Origin: Hippophae tibetana
Lineage: Eukaryota; Streptophyta; Magnoliopsida; Rosales; Elaeagnaceae
Direction of reading: 5' to 3'
Assembly: GCA_037013495.1 (NCBI GenBank)
Contig: CM072807.1
Location: 27,322,802-27,386,801, forward strand
Length of the DNA: 64,000 nucleotides
This document shows, piece by piece, positions 11,105 through 24,400 of the stretch. Position numbers and translations under genes: made by a program. The notes under the pieces are model-generated. The model worked only from the letters and a program-made list of their open reading frames with translations, did no database searches and was not told the origin of the DNA. The first letter of the stretch is position 1. Every line of letters begins with the position of its first letter.

Positions 11105-14100
11105 TGAATCAAATAAATACCCACGATAAATTGTATTCATTTTATTCATTTGTTTTCAAGTTTACATTCACAGAATCACTCAAACGTAAATATTGAAACA
11201 ATTTAATATTTCCATGTGCATAAAAAACAAGGAAAATCAAAAACCCAAAATTTCAATTCCTCGTAAAACAGATCAAAAGAGAGATGTTTCCAAAAATGGC
11301 TTCAATACCAAATGTTAGAATACAATTCAATCCAGAAACTTTCGGAAAAGCATACGAACACATAATTTAAATGGAGTCGAAAAAAATGGATTCAAAACAT
11401 ACCTCTTGCCAGGATCAATTTTTTTTTTTTTGAAAAACTTCAACTTCAACCGCGAGGCGAGTCAACCCGACCCGTTTTGACTGTAGCAGATACCAGAACG
11501 TATCCTGATATTACGGTGACAAAATCCAGCGTTCTTTTTATCAAATTTCTCATAATTCGATTTTCGAGTGATTCATGGTCTTAGTTTCAAGTAAAAACAT
11601 TAATTTAAATAAAAATTTAATTAATGAATCAAATAAATACCCACGATAAATTGTATTTATTTTCATCATTTGTTTTCATATTTAAATTCACAGAATCACT
11701 CAAACGTAAATATTGAAACAATTTAAAATTTCCATGTGCATAAAAAACAAGGAAAATCAAAAACCCAAAATTTCAATTCCTCGTGTAATACATCAAAAGA
11801 GAGATGTTTTCAAAATGGCTCTAATACCAAATGTTAGTATACAATTCAATCCAAAAACTTTCGGAAACGCATACAAACACATAATTTAAATGTAGTGGAA
11901 ATAAAATGGATTGAAAACATACCCCTTTCCTTGATCAAATTTTTTTTTTTTTGAAAATCTTCATCTTCAACCCAGAGGCGGGTCAACCCGACCCGATTTG
12001 ACCATAACGGATACCCAGCCGTATCCTCCTATTCCGGTGACGAAATCCAGCGTTCTTTTTATCAAAATTCTCATAATTCGATTTTCGAATGATTCATGGT
12101 CTTAATTTGAAGAAATACCATTATTTTAAATAAAAATTTAATTAATGAATCAAATAAATACCCACGATAAATTGTATTCATTTTATTCATTTGTTTTCAA
12201 GTTTACATTCACAGAATCACTCAAACGTAAATATTGAAACAATTTAATATTTCCATGTGCATAAAAAACAAGGAAAATCAAAAACCTAAAATTTCAATTC
12301 CTCGTAAAACAGATCAAAAGAGAGATGTTTCCAAAAATGGCTTTAATGCCAAATGTTAGAATACAATTCAATCCAGAAACTTTCGGAAAAGCATACGAAC
12401 GCATAATTTAAATGGAGTCGAAAAAAAATGCATTTAAAACATACCTCTTGCCTTGATCAAATTTTTTTTTTGAAAAACTTCATCTTCGACCCAGAGGCGG
12501 GTCAACCCGACCCGGTTTGACCGTAACGGACACCCGGCCGTATCCTCCTATTCCGGTGACGAAATCCAGCGTTCTTTTTATCAAAATTCTCATAATTCGA
12601 TTTTCGATTGATTCATGGTCTTAATTTGAAGAAATACCATTATTTTAAATAAAAATTTAATTAATGAATCAAATAAATACCCACGATAAATTGTATTCAT
12701 TTTATTCATTTGTTTTCAAGTTTACATTCACAGAATCACTCAAACGTAAATATTGAAACAATTTAATATTTCCATGTGCATAAAAAACAAGGAAAATCAA
12801 AAACCCAAAATTTCAATTCCTCGTAAAACAGATCAAAAGAGAGATGTTTCCAAAAATGGCTTCAATACCAAATGTTAGAATACAATTCAATCCAGAAACT
12901 TTCGGAAAAGCATACGAACACATAATTTAAATGGAGTCGAAAAAAATGGATTCAAAACATACCTCTTGCCAGGATCAATTTTTTTTTTTTTGAAAAACTT
13001 CAACTTCAACCGCGAGGCGAGTCAACCCGACCCGTTTTGACTGTAGCAGATACCAGACCGTATCCTGATATTACGGTGACAAAATCCAGCGTTCTTTTTA
13101 TCAAATTTCTCATAATTCGATTTTCGAGTGATTCATGGTCTTAGTTTGAAGTAAAAACATTAATTTAAATAAAAATTTAATTAATGAATCAAATAAATAC
13201 CCACGATAAATTGTATTTATTTTCATCATTTGTTTTCATATTTAAATTCACAGAATCACTCAAACGTAAATATTGAAACAATTTAAAATTTCCATGTGCA
13301 TAAAAAACAACCAAAATCAAACACCCAAAATTTCAATTCCTCGTGTAATAGATCAAAAGAGAGATGTTTTCAAAATGGCTCTAATACCAAATGTTAGTAT
13401 ACAATTCAATCCAAAAACTTTCGGAAACGCATACAAACGCATAATTGAAATGTAGTGGAAATAAAATGGATTGAAAACATACCCCTTTCCTTGATCAATT
13501 TTTTTTTTTTTGAAAATCTTCATCTTCAACCCAGAGGCTGGTCAACCCGACCCGGTTTGACCGTAACGGATACCCGGCCGTATCCTCCTATTCCGGTGAC
13601 GAAATCCAGCGTTCTTTTTATCAAAATTCTCATAATTCGATTTTCGATTGATTCATGGTTTTAATTTGAAGTAATACCATTATTTTAAATAAAAATTTAA
13701 TTAATGAATCAAATAAATACCCACGATAAATTGTATTCATTTTATTCATTTGTTTTCAAGTTTACATTCACAGAATCACTCAAACGTAAATATTGAAACA
13801 ATTTAATATTTCCATGTGCATAAAAAACAAGGAAAATCAAAAACCTAAAATTTCAATTCCTCGTAAAACAGATCAAAAGAGAGATGTTTCCAAAAATGGC
13901 TTTAATGCCAAATGTTAGAATACAATTCAATCCAGAAACTTTCGGAAAAGCATACGAACGCATAATTTAAATGGAGTCGAAAAAAAATGCATTTAAAACA
14001 TACCTCTTGCCTTGATCAAATTTTTTTTTTTGAAAAACTTCATCTTCGACCCAGAGGCGGGTCAACCCGACCCGGTTTGACCGTAACGGACACCCGGCCG

Positions 14101-17100
14101 TATCCTCCTATTCCGGTGACGAAATCCAGCGTTCTTTTTATCAAAATTCTCATAATTCGATTTTCGATTGATTCATGGTCTTAATTTGAAGAAATACCAT
14201 TATTTTAAATAAAAATTTAATTAATGAATCAAATAAATACCCACGATAAATTGTATTCATTTTATTCATTTGTTTTGAAGTTTACATTCACAGAATCACT
14301 CAAACGTAAATATTGAAACAATTTAATATTTCCATGTGCATAAAAAACAAGGAAAATCAAAAACCCAAAATTTCAATTCCTCGTAAAACAGATCAAAATA
14401 GAGATGTTTCCAAAAATGGCTTCAATACCAAATGTTAGAATACAATTCAATCCAGAAACTTTCGGAAAAGCATACGAACACATAATTTAAATGGAGTCGA
14501 AAAAAATGGATTGAAAACATACCTCTTGCCAGGATCAAATTTTTTTTTTTTTTAAAACTTCAACTTCAACCGCGAGGCGAGTCAACCCGACCCGTTTTGA
14601 CCGTAGCGGATACCCGACCGTATCCTGATATTACGGTGACAAAATCCAGCGTTCTTTTTATCAAATTTCTCATAATTCGATTTTCGAGTGATTCATGGTC
14701 TTAGTTTGAAGTAAAAACATTAATTTAAATAAAAATTTAATTAATGAATCAAATAAATACCCACGATAAATTGTATTTATTTTCATCATTTGTTTTCATA
14801 TTTAAATTCACAGAATCACTCAAACGTAAATATTGAAACAATTTAAAATTTCCATGTGCATAAAAAACAACCAAAATCAAACACCCAAAATTTCAATTCC
14901 TCGTGTAATAGATCAAAAGAGAGATGTTTTCAAAATGGCTCTAATACCAAATGTTAGTATACAATTCAATCCAAAAACTTTCGGAAACGCATACAAACAC
15001 ATAATTTAAATGTAGTGGAAATAAAATGGATTGAAAACATACCCCTTTCCTTGATCAAATTTTTTTTTTTTTGAAAATCTTCATCTTCAACCCAGAGGCG
15101 GGTCAACCCGACCCGGTTTGACAGTAACGGATACCCGGCCGTATCCTCCTATTCCGGTGACGAAATCCAGCGTTCTTTTTATCAAAATTCTCATAATTCG
15201 ATTTTCGAATGATTCATGGTCTTAATTTGAAGAAATACCATTATTTTAAATAAAAATTTAATTAATGAATCAAATAAATACCCACGATAAATTGTATTCA
15301 TTTTATTCATTTGTTTTCAAGTTTACATTCACAGAATCACTCAAACGTAAATATTGAAACAATTTAATATTTCCATGTGCATAAAAAACAAGGAAAATCA
15401 AAAACCTAAAATTTCAATTCCTCGTAAAACAGATCAAAAGAGAGATGTTTCCAAAAATGGCTTTAATGCCAAATGTTAGAATACAATTCAATCCAGAAAC
15501 TTTCGGAAAAGCATACGAACGCATAATTTAAATGGAGTCGAAAAAAAATGCATTTAAAACATACCTCTTGCCTTGATCAAATTTTTTTTTTTGAAAAACT
15601 TCATCTTCAACCCAAGGCGGGTCAACCCGACCCAGTTTGACCGTAACGGATACCTGGCCGTATCCTCCTATTCCGGTGACGAAATCCAGCGTTCTTTTTA
15701 TCAAAATTCTCATAATTCGATTTTCGATTGATTCATGGTCTTAATTTGAAGAAATACCATTATTTTAAATAAAAATTTAATTAATGAATCAAATAAATAC
15801 CCACGATAAATTGTATTCATTTTATTCATTTGTTTTCAAGTTTACATTCACAGAATCACTCAAACGTAAATATTGAAACAATTTAATATTTCCATGTGCA
15901 TAAAAAACAAGGAAAATCAAAAACCCAAAATTTCAATTCCTCGTAAAACAGATCAAAAGAGAGATGTTTCCAAAAATGGCTTCAATACCAAATGTTAGAA
16001 TACAATTCAATCCAGAAACTTTCGGAAAAGCATACGAACACATAATTTAAATGGAGTCGAAAAAAATGGATTGAAAACATACCTCTTGCCAGGATCAATT
16101 TTTTTTTTTTTTTAAAACTTCAACTTCAACCGCGAGGCGAGTCAACCCGACCCGTTTTGACCGTAGCGGATACCCGACCGTATCCTCATATTACGGTGAC
16201 GAAATCCAGCGTTCTTTTTATCAAATTTCTCATAATTCGATTTTCGAGTGATTCATGGTCTTAGTTTGAAGTAAAAACATTAATTTAAATAAAAATTTAA
16301 TTAATGAATCAAATAAATACCCACGATAAATTGTATTTATTTTCATCATTTGTTTTCATATTTAAATTCACAGAATCACTCAAACGTAAATATTGAAACA
16401 ATTTAAAATTTCCATGTGCATAAAAAACAACCAAAATCAAACACCCAAAATTTCAATTCCTCGTGTAATAGATCAAAAGAGAGATGTTTTCAAAATGGCT
16501 CTAATACCAAATGTTAGTATACAATTCAATCCAAAAACTTTCGGAAACGCATACAAACGCATAATTTAAATGTAGTGGAAATAAAATGGATTGAAAACAT
16601 ACCCCTTTCCTTGATCAATTTTTTTTTTTTTGAAAATCTTCATCTTCAACCCAGAGGCTGGTCAACCCGACCCGGTTTGACCGTAACGGATACCCGGCCG
16701 TATCCTCCTATTCCGGTGACGAAATCCAGCGTTCTTTTTATCAAAATTCTCATAATTCGATTTTCGATTGATTCATGGTTTTAATTTGAAGTAATACCAT
16801 TATTTTAAATAAAAATTTAATTAATGAATCAAATAAATACCCACGATAAATTGTATTCATTTTATTCATTTGTTTTCAAGTTTACATTCACAGAATCACT
16901 CAAACGTAAATATTGAAACAATTTAATATTTCCATGTGCATAAAAAACAAGGAAAATCAAAAACCTAAAATTTCAATTCCTCGTAAAACAGATCAAAAGA
17001 GAGATGTTTCCAAAAATGGCTTTAATGCCAAATGTTAGAATACAATTCAATCCAGAAACTTTCGGAAAAGCATACGAACGCATAATTTAAATGGATTCGA

Positions 17101-17106
17101 AAAAAA

Positions 17107-17387
17107 ATGCATTTAAAACATACCTCTTGCCTTGATCAATTTTTTTTTTTTGAAAAACTTCGTTTACATTCACAGAATCACTCAAACGTAAATATTGAAA
17201 CAATTTAAAATTTCCATGTGCATAAAAAACAACCAAAATCAAACACCCAAAATTTCAATTCCTCGTGTAATAGATCAAAAGAGAGATGTTTTCAAAATGG
17301 CTCTAATACCAAATGTTAGTATACAATTCAATCCAAAAACTTTCGGAAACGCATACAAACACATAATTTAAATGTAGTGGAAATAAA
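17107..17387 (+). repeat. Truncated satellite monomer (281 bp)
   Basis: The monomer starts as class B with the normal ATGCATTT leader and T tract, then jumps at about 17161 from gaaaaacttc directly to gtttacattcacag. Compared with the B monomer at 15548, about 239 bp are missing: the whole GC-rich core and the AT-rich block. The following sequence carries aaccaaaatcaaacaccc, which elsewhere precedes class A, and the expected class C monomer is absent. The event may therefore have removed a C monomer too, about 759 bp in all. I see no more than one base of microhomology at the junction. It is the only monomer in the window that breaks the 520-bp register. Confidence 0.9.
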
Positions 17388-18427
17388 ATGGATTGAAAAC
17401 ATACCCCTTTCCTTGATCAAATTTTTTTTTTTTTGAAAATCTTCATCTTCAACCCAGAGGCGGGTCAACCCGACCCGGTTTGACAGTAACGGATACCCGG
17501 CCGTATCCTCCTATTCCGGTGACGAAATCCAGCGTTCTTTTTATCAAAATTCTCATAATTCGATTTTCGAATGATTCATGGTCTTAATTTGAAGAAATAC
17601 CATTATTTTAAATAAAAATTTAATTAATGAATCAAATAAATACCCACGATAAATTGTATTCATTTTATTCATTTGTTTTCAAGTTTACATTCACAGAATC
17701 ACTCAAACGTAAATATTGAAACAATTTAATATTTCCATGTGCATAAAAAACAAGGAAAATCAAAAACCTAAAATTTCAATTCCTCGTAAAACAGATCAAA
17801 AGAGAGATGTTTCCAAAAATGGCTTTAATGCCAAATGTTAGAATACAATTCAATCCAGAAACTTTCGGAAAAGCATACGAACGCATAATTTAAATGGAGT
17901 CGAAAAAAAATGCATTTAAAACATACCTCTTGCTTTGATCAAATTTTTTTTTTTGAAAAACTTCATCTTCAACCCAAGGCGGGTCAACCCGACCCAGTTT
18001 GACCGTAACGGATACCCGGCCGTATCCTCCTATTCCGGTGACGAAATCCAGCGTTCTTTTTATCAAAATTCTCATAATTCGATTTTCGATTGATTCATGG
18101 TCTTAATTTGAAGAAATACCATTATTTTAAATAAAAATTTAATTAATGAATCAAATAAATACCCACGATAAATTGTATTCATTTTATTCATTTGTTTTCA
18201 TGTTTACATTCACAGAATCACTCAAACGTAAATATTGAAACAATTTAATATTTCCATGTGCATAAAAAACAAGGAAAATCAAAAACCCAAAATTTCAATT
18301 CCTCGTAAAACAGATCAAAAGAGAGATGTTTCCAAAAATGGCTTCAATACCAAATGTTAGAATACAATTCAATCCAGAAACTTTCGGAAAAGCATACGAA
18401 CACATAATTTAAATGGAGTCGAAAAAA
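17388..18427 (+). repeat. Copy of the 15.0-16.1 kb A-B pair
   Basis: The monomers at 17388 (A) and 17910 (B) repeat those at 15026 and 15548 at a distance of 2,362 bp. They share gacagtaacgg, cgaatgattcatgg and a 2-base deletion in the core (cccaaggcgg for cccagaggcgg). The distance equals five monomers less the 239-bp deletion. One difference is tacctgg at 15548 against tacccgg here, a C-to-T change at a CpG. Confidence 0.8.
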
Positions 18428-21400
18428 ATGGATTCAAAACATACCTCTTGCCAAGATCAATTTTTTTTTTTTTGAAAAACTTCAACTTCAACCGCGAGGC
18501 GAGTTAACCCGACCCGTTTTGACCGTAGCAGATACCAGACCGTATCCTGATATTACGGTGACAAAATCCAGCGTTCTTTTTATCAAATTTCTCATAATTC
18601 GATTTTCGAGTGATTCATGGTCTTAGTTTGAAGTAAAAACATTAATTTAAATAAAAATTTAATTAATGAATCAAATAAATACCCACGATAAATTGTATTT
18701 ATTTTCATCATTTGTTTTCATATTTAAATTCACAGAATCACTCAAACGTAAATATTGAAACAATTTAAAATTTCCATGTGCATAAAAAACAACCAAAATC
18801 AAACACCCAAAATTTCAATTCCTCGTGTAATAGATCAAAAGAGAGATGTTTTCAAAATGGCTCTAATACCAAATGTTAGTATACAATTCAATCCAAACAC
18901 TTTCGGAAACGCATACAAACGCATAATTTAAATGTAGGGGAAATAAAATGGATTGAAAACATACCCCTTTCCTTGATCAATTTTTTTTTTTGAAAATCTT
19001 CATCTTCAACCCAGAGGCGGGTCAACCCGACCCGGTTTGACCATAACGGATACCCGGCCTTATCCTCCTATTCCGGTGACGAAATCCAGCGTTCTTTTTA
19101 TCAAAATTCTCATAATTCGATTTTCGATTGATTCATGGTCTTAATTTGAAGTAATACCATTATTTTAAATAAAAATTTAATTAATGAATCAAATAAATAC
19201 CCACGATAAATTGTATTCATTTTATTCATTTGTTTTCAAGTTTACATTCACAGAATCACTCAAACGTAAATATTGAAACAATTTAATATTTCCATGTGCA
19301 TAAAAAACAAGGAAAATCAAAAACCCAAAATTTCAATTCCTCGTAAAACAAATCAAAAGAGAGATGTTTCCAAAAATGGCTTCAATACCAAATGTTAGAA
19401 TACAATTCAATCCAGAAACTTTCGGAAAAGCATACGAACACATAATTTAAATGGAGTCGAAAAAAATGGATTGAAAACATACCTCTTGCCAGGATCAATT
19501 TTTTTTTTTTGAAAAACTTCAACTTCAACCGCGAGGCGAGTCAACCCGACCCGTTTTGACCGTAGCAGATACCAGACCGTATCCTGATATTACGGTGACA
19601 AAATCCAGCGTTCTTTTTATCAAATTTCTCATAATTCGATTTTCGAGTGATTCATGGTCTTAGTTTGAAGTAAAAACATTAATTTAAATAAAAATTTAAT
19701 TAATGAATCAAATAAATACCCACGATAAATTGTATTTATTTTCATCATTTGTTTTCATATTTAAATTCACAGAATCACTCAAACGTAAATATTGAAACAA
19801 TTTAAAATTTCCATGTGCATAAAAAACAACCAAAATCAAACACCCAAAATTTCAATTCCTCGTGTAATAGATCAAAAGAGAGATGTTTTCAAAATGGCTC
19901 TAATACCAAATGTTAGTATACAATTCAATCCAAACACTTTCGGAAACGCATACAAACGCATAATTTAAATGTAGTGGAAAAAAAATGGATTGAAAACATA
20001 CCCCTTTCCTTGATCAATTTTTTTTTTTTGAAAATCTTCATCTTCAACCTAGAGGCGGGTCAACCCGACCTGGTTTGACCGTAACGGATACGCGGCCGTA
20101 TCCTCTTATTCCGGTGACGAAATCCAGCGTTCTTTTTATCAAAATTCTCATAATTCGATTTTCGATTGATTCATGGTCTTAATTTGAAGTAATACCATTA
20201 TTTTAAATAAAAATTTAATTAATGAATCAAATAAATACCCACAATAAATTGTATTCATTTTATTCATTTGTTTTCAAGTTTACATTCACAGAATCACTCA
20301 AACGTAAATATTGAAACAATTTAATATTTCCATGTGCATAAAAAACAAGGAAAATGAAAAACCCAAAATTTCAATTCCTCGTAAAACAGATCAAAAGAGA
20401 GATGTTTCCAAAAATGGCTTCAATACCAAATGTTAGAATACAATTCAATCCAGAAACTTTCGGAAAAGCATACGAACACATAATTTAAATGGAGTCGAAA
20501 AAAATGGATTGAAAACATTCCTCTTGCCAGGATCAATTTTTTTTTTTTGAAAAACTTCAACTTCAACCGCGAGGCGAGTCAACCCGACCCGTTTTGACCG
20601 TAGCAGATACCAGACCGTATCTTCCTATTACGGTGACGAAATCCAGCGTTTTTTTTATCAAAATTCTCATAATTCGATTTTCGATTGATTTATGGTGTTA
20701 ATTTGAAGAAATACCATTATTTTAAATAAAAATTTAATTAATGAATCAAATAAATACCCACGATAAATTGTATTTATTTTCATCATTTGTTTTCAAGTTT
20801 AAATTCACAGAATCACTCAAACGTAAATATTGAAACAATTTAAAATTTCCATGTGCACAAAAAACAAGGAAAATCAAAAACCCAAAATTTCAATTCCTCG
20901 TGTAACAGATCAAAAGAGAGATGTTTCCAAAAATGGCTTTAATGCCAAATGTTAGAATACAATTCAATCCAGAAACTTTCGGAAAAGCATACGAACGCAT
21001 AATTTAAATGGAGTCGAAAAAAAATGCATTTAAAACATACCTCTTGCCTTGATCAAATTTTTTTTTTTGAAAAACTTCATCTTCAACCCAGAGGCGGGTC
21101 AACCCGACCCGTTTTGACCGTAACGGATACCCGGCCGTATCCTCCTATTCCGGTGACGAAATCCAGCGTTCTTTTTATCAAAATTCTCATAATTCGATTT
21201 TCGAGTGATTCATGGTCTTAGTTTGAAGTAAAAAGATTAATTTAAATAAAAATTTAATTAATGAATCAAATAAATACCCACGATAAATTGTATTTATTTT
21301 CATCATTTGTTTTCATATTTAAATTCACAGAATCACTCAAACGTAAATATTGAAACAATTTAAAATTTCCATGTGCATAAAAAACAACCAAAATCAAACA

Positions 21401-24400
21401 CCCAAAATTTCAATTCCTCGTGTAATAGATCAAAAGAGAGATGTTTTCAAAATGGCTCTAATACCAAATGTTAGTATACAATTCAATCCAAACACTTTCG
21501 GAAACGCATACAAACGCATAATTTAAATGTAGTGGAAAAAAAATGGATTGAAAACATACCCCTTTCCTTGATCAATTTTTTTTTTTTGAAAATCTTCATC
21601 TTCAACCCAGAGGCGGGTCAACCCGACCCGGTTTGACCGTAACGGATACGCGGCCGTATCCTCCTATTCCGGTGACGAAATCCAGCGTTCTTTTTATCAA
21701 AATTCTCATAATTCGATTTTCGATTGATTCATGGTCTTAATTTGAAGTAATACCATTATTTTAAATAAAAATTTAATTAATGAATCAAATAAATACCCAC
21801 AATAAATTGTATTCATTTTATTCATTTGTTTTCAAGTTTACATTCACAGAATCACTCAAACGTAAATATTGAAACAATTTAATATTTCCATGTGCATAAA
21901 AAACAAGGAAAATGAAAAACCCAAAATTTCAATTCCTCGTAAAACAGATCAAAAGAGAGATGTTTCCAAAAATGGCTTCAATACCAAATGTTAGAATACA
22001 ATTCAATCCAGAAACTTTCGGAAAAGCATACGAACACATAATTTAAATGGAGTCGAAAAAAATGGATTGAAAACATTCCTCTTGCCAGGATCAATTTTTT
22101 TTTTTTGAAAAACTTCAATTTCAACCGCGAGGCGAGTCAACCCGACCCGTTTTGACCGTAGCAGATACCAGACCGTATCTTCCTATTACGGTGACGAAAT
22201 CCAGCGTTCTTTTTATCAAAATTCTCATAATTCGATTTTCGATTGATTTATGGTGTTAATTTGAAGAAATACCATTATTTTAAATAAAAATTTAATTAAT
22301 GAATCAAATAAATACCCACGATAAATTGTATTTATTTTCATCATTTGTTTTCAAGTTTAAATTCACAGAATCACTCAAACGTAAATATTGAAACAATTTA
22401 AAATTTCCATGTGCATAAAAAACAAGGAAAATCAAAAACCCAAAATTTCAATTCCTCGTGTAACAGATCAAAAGAGAGATGTTTCCAAAAATGGCTTTAA
22501 TGCCAAATGTTAGAATACAATTCAATCCAGAAACTTTCGGAAAAGCATACGAACGCATAATTTAAATGGAGTCGAAAAAAAATGCATTTAAAACATACCT
22601 CTTGCCTTGATCAAATTTTTTTTTTTGAAAAACTTCATCTTCAACCCAGAGGCGGGTCAACCCGACCCGGTTTGACCGTAACGGATACCCGGCCGTATCC
22701 TCCTATTCCGGTGACGAAATCCAGCGTTCTTTTTATCAAAATTCTCATAATTCGATTTTCGATTGATTCATGGTCTTAATTTGAAGACATACCATTATTT
22801 TAAATAAAAATTTAATTAATGAATAAATTAAATACCCACGATAAATTGTATTCATTTTATTCATTTGTTTTCAAGTTTACATTCACAGAATCACTCAAAC
22901 GTAAATATTGAAACAATTTAATATTTCCATGTGCATAAAAAACAAGGAAAATGAAAAACCCAAAATTTCAATTCCTCGTAAAACAGATCAAAAGAGAGAT
23001 GTTTCCAAAAATGGCTTCAATACCAAATGTTAGAATACAATTCAATCCAGAAACTTTCGGAAAAGCATACGAACACATAATTTAAATGGAGTCGAAAAAA
23101 TTGGATTTAAAACATACCTCTTGCCAGGATCAATTTTTTTTTTTTGAAAAACTTCAATTTCAACCGCGAGGCGAGTCAACCCGACCCGTTTTGACCGTAG
23201 CAGATACCAGACCGTATCTTCCTATTACGGTGACGAAATCCAGCGTTCTTTTTATCAAAATTCTCATAATTCGATTTTCGATTGATTTATGGTGTTAATT
23301 TGAAGAAATACCATTATTTTAAATAAAAATTTAATTAATGAATCAAATAAATACCCACGATAAATTGTATTTATTTTCATCATTTGTTTTCAAGTTTAAA
23401 TTCACAGAATCACTCAAACGTAAATATTGAAACAATTTAAAATTTCCATGTGCATAAAAAACAAGGAAAATCAAAAACCCAAAATTTCAATTCCTCGTGT
23501 AACAGATCAAAAGAGAGATGTTTCCAAAAATGGCTTTAATGCCAAATGTTAGAATACAATTCAATCCAGAAACTTTCGGAAAAGCATACGAACGCATAAT
23601 TTAAATGGAGTCGAAAAAAAATGCATTTAAAACATACCTCTTGCCTTGATCACATTTTTTTTTTTGAAAAACTTCATCTTCAACCCAGAGGCGGGTCAAC
23701 CCGACCCGGTTTGACCGTAACGGATACCCGGCCGTATCCTCCTATTCCGGTGACGAAATCCAGCGTTCTTTTTATCAAAATTCTCATAATTCGATTTTCG
23801 ATTGATTCATGGTCTTAATTTGAAGAAATACCATTATTTTAAATAAAAATTTAATTAATGAATCAAATAAATACCCACGATAAATTGTATTCATTTTATT
23901 CATTTGTTTTCAAGTTTACATTCACAGAATCACTCAAACGTAAATATTGAAACAATTTAATATTTCCATGTGCATAAAAAACAAGGAAAATCAAAAACCC
24001 AAAATTTCAATTCCTCGTAAAACAGATCAAAAGAGAGATGTTTCCAAAAATGGCTTCAATACCAAATGTTAGAATACAATTCAATCCAGAAACTTTCGGA
24101 AAAGCATACGAACACATAATTTAAATGGAGTCGAAAAAAATGGATTTAAAACATACCTCTTGCCAGGATCAATTTTTTTTTTTTGAAAAACTTCAACTTC
24201 AACCGCGAGGCGAGTCAACCCAACCCGTTTTGACCGTAGCAGATACCAGACCGTATCCTGATATTACGGTGACAAAATCCAGCTTTCTTTTTATCAAATT
24301 TCTCATAATTCGATTTTCGAGTGATTCATGGTCTTAGTTTGAAGTAAAAACATTAATTTAAATAAAAATTTTATTAATGAATCAAATAAATACCCACGAT

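Larger units (their letters stand above)
10867..11385 (+). repeat. Representative satellite monomer (class B)
   Basis: This monomer serves as a reference for the internal layout. It runs from the ATGCATT landmark to just before the next ATGGATT landmark, 519 bp. In order it holds a short leader with TTGATCAA, an 11-T tract, a GC-rich core at 10921-11010 (54 of 90 bases G or C by hand count), an AT-rich stretch centred on 11066-11160 with TTAATTAA, and a moderately AT-rich tail ending in the leader of the next monomer. The 525 bases from 10861 to 11385 contain 163 G or C, about 31%. The choice of start is arbitrary, as for any tandem repeat. Confidence 0.9.
10345..17106 (+). repeat. Trimeric higher-order repeat, A-B-C x4 plus A
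   Basis: Monomer order is 10345 A, 10867 B, 11386 C, 11906 A, 12428 B, 12946 C, 13466 A, 13987 B, 14506 C, 15026 A, 15548 B, 16066 C and 16586 A, a trimer of about 1,560 bp. B monomers at 10867, 12428 and 13987 share the private variants cttcgaccc and ggacacccgg. A second layer is visible at 3,120 bp: A monomers 13466 and 16586 share aggctgg and a tggttttaatttg variant, while 11906 and 15026 share a longer T tract and cgaatgattcatgg. The trimer was therefore partly re-amplified as a hexamer. The fifth copy is broken by the truncated monomer that follows. Confidence 0.88.

Noticed and set aside
11170-11200. Yeast-type replication origin consensus on the minus strand (complement of caaacgtaaat)
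   Set aside because: It matches 10 of 11 positions of the budding-yeast core, but such AT-rich matches are common by chance and the motif does not define origins in plants or animals.
13273-13455. A 60-codon frame over the monomer tail
   Set aside because: It is open only because one monomer has ataattgaaatg in place of ataatttaaatg, removing a stop codon. It overlaps the next chance frame and has no support elsewhere in the array.
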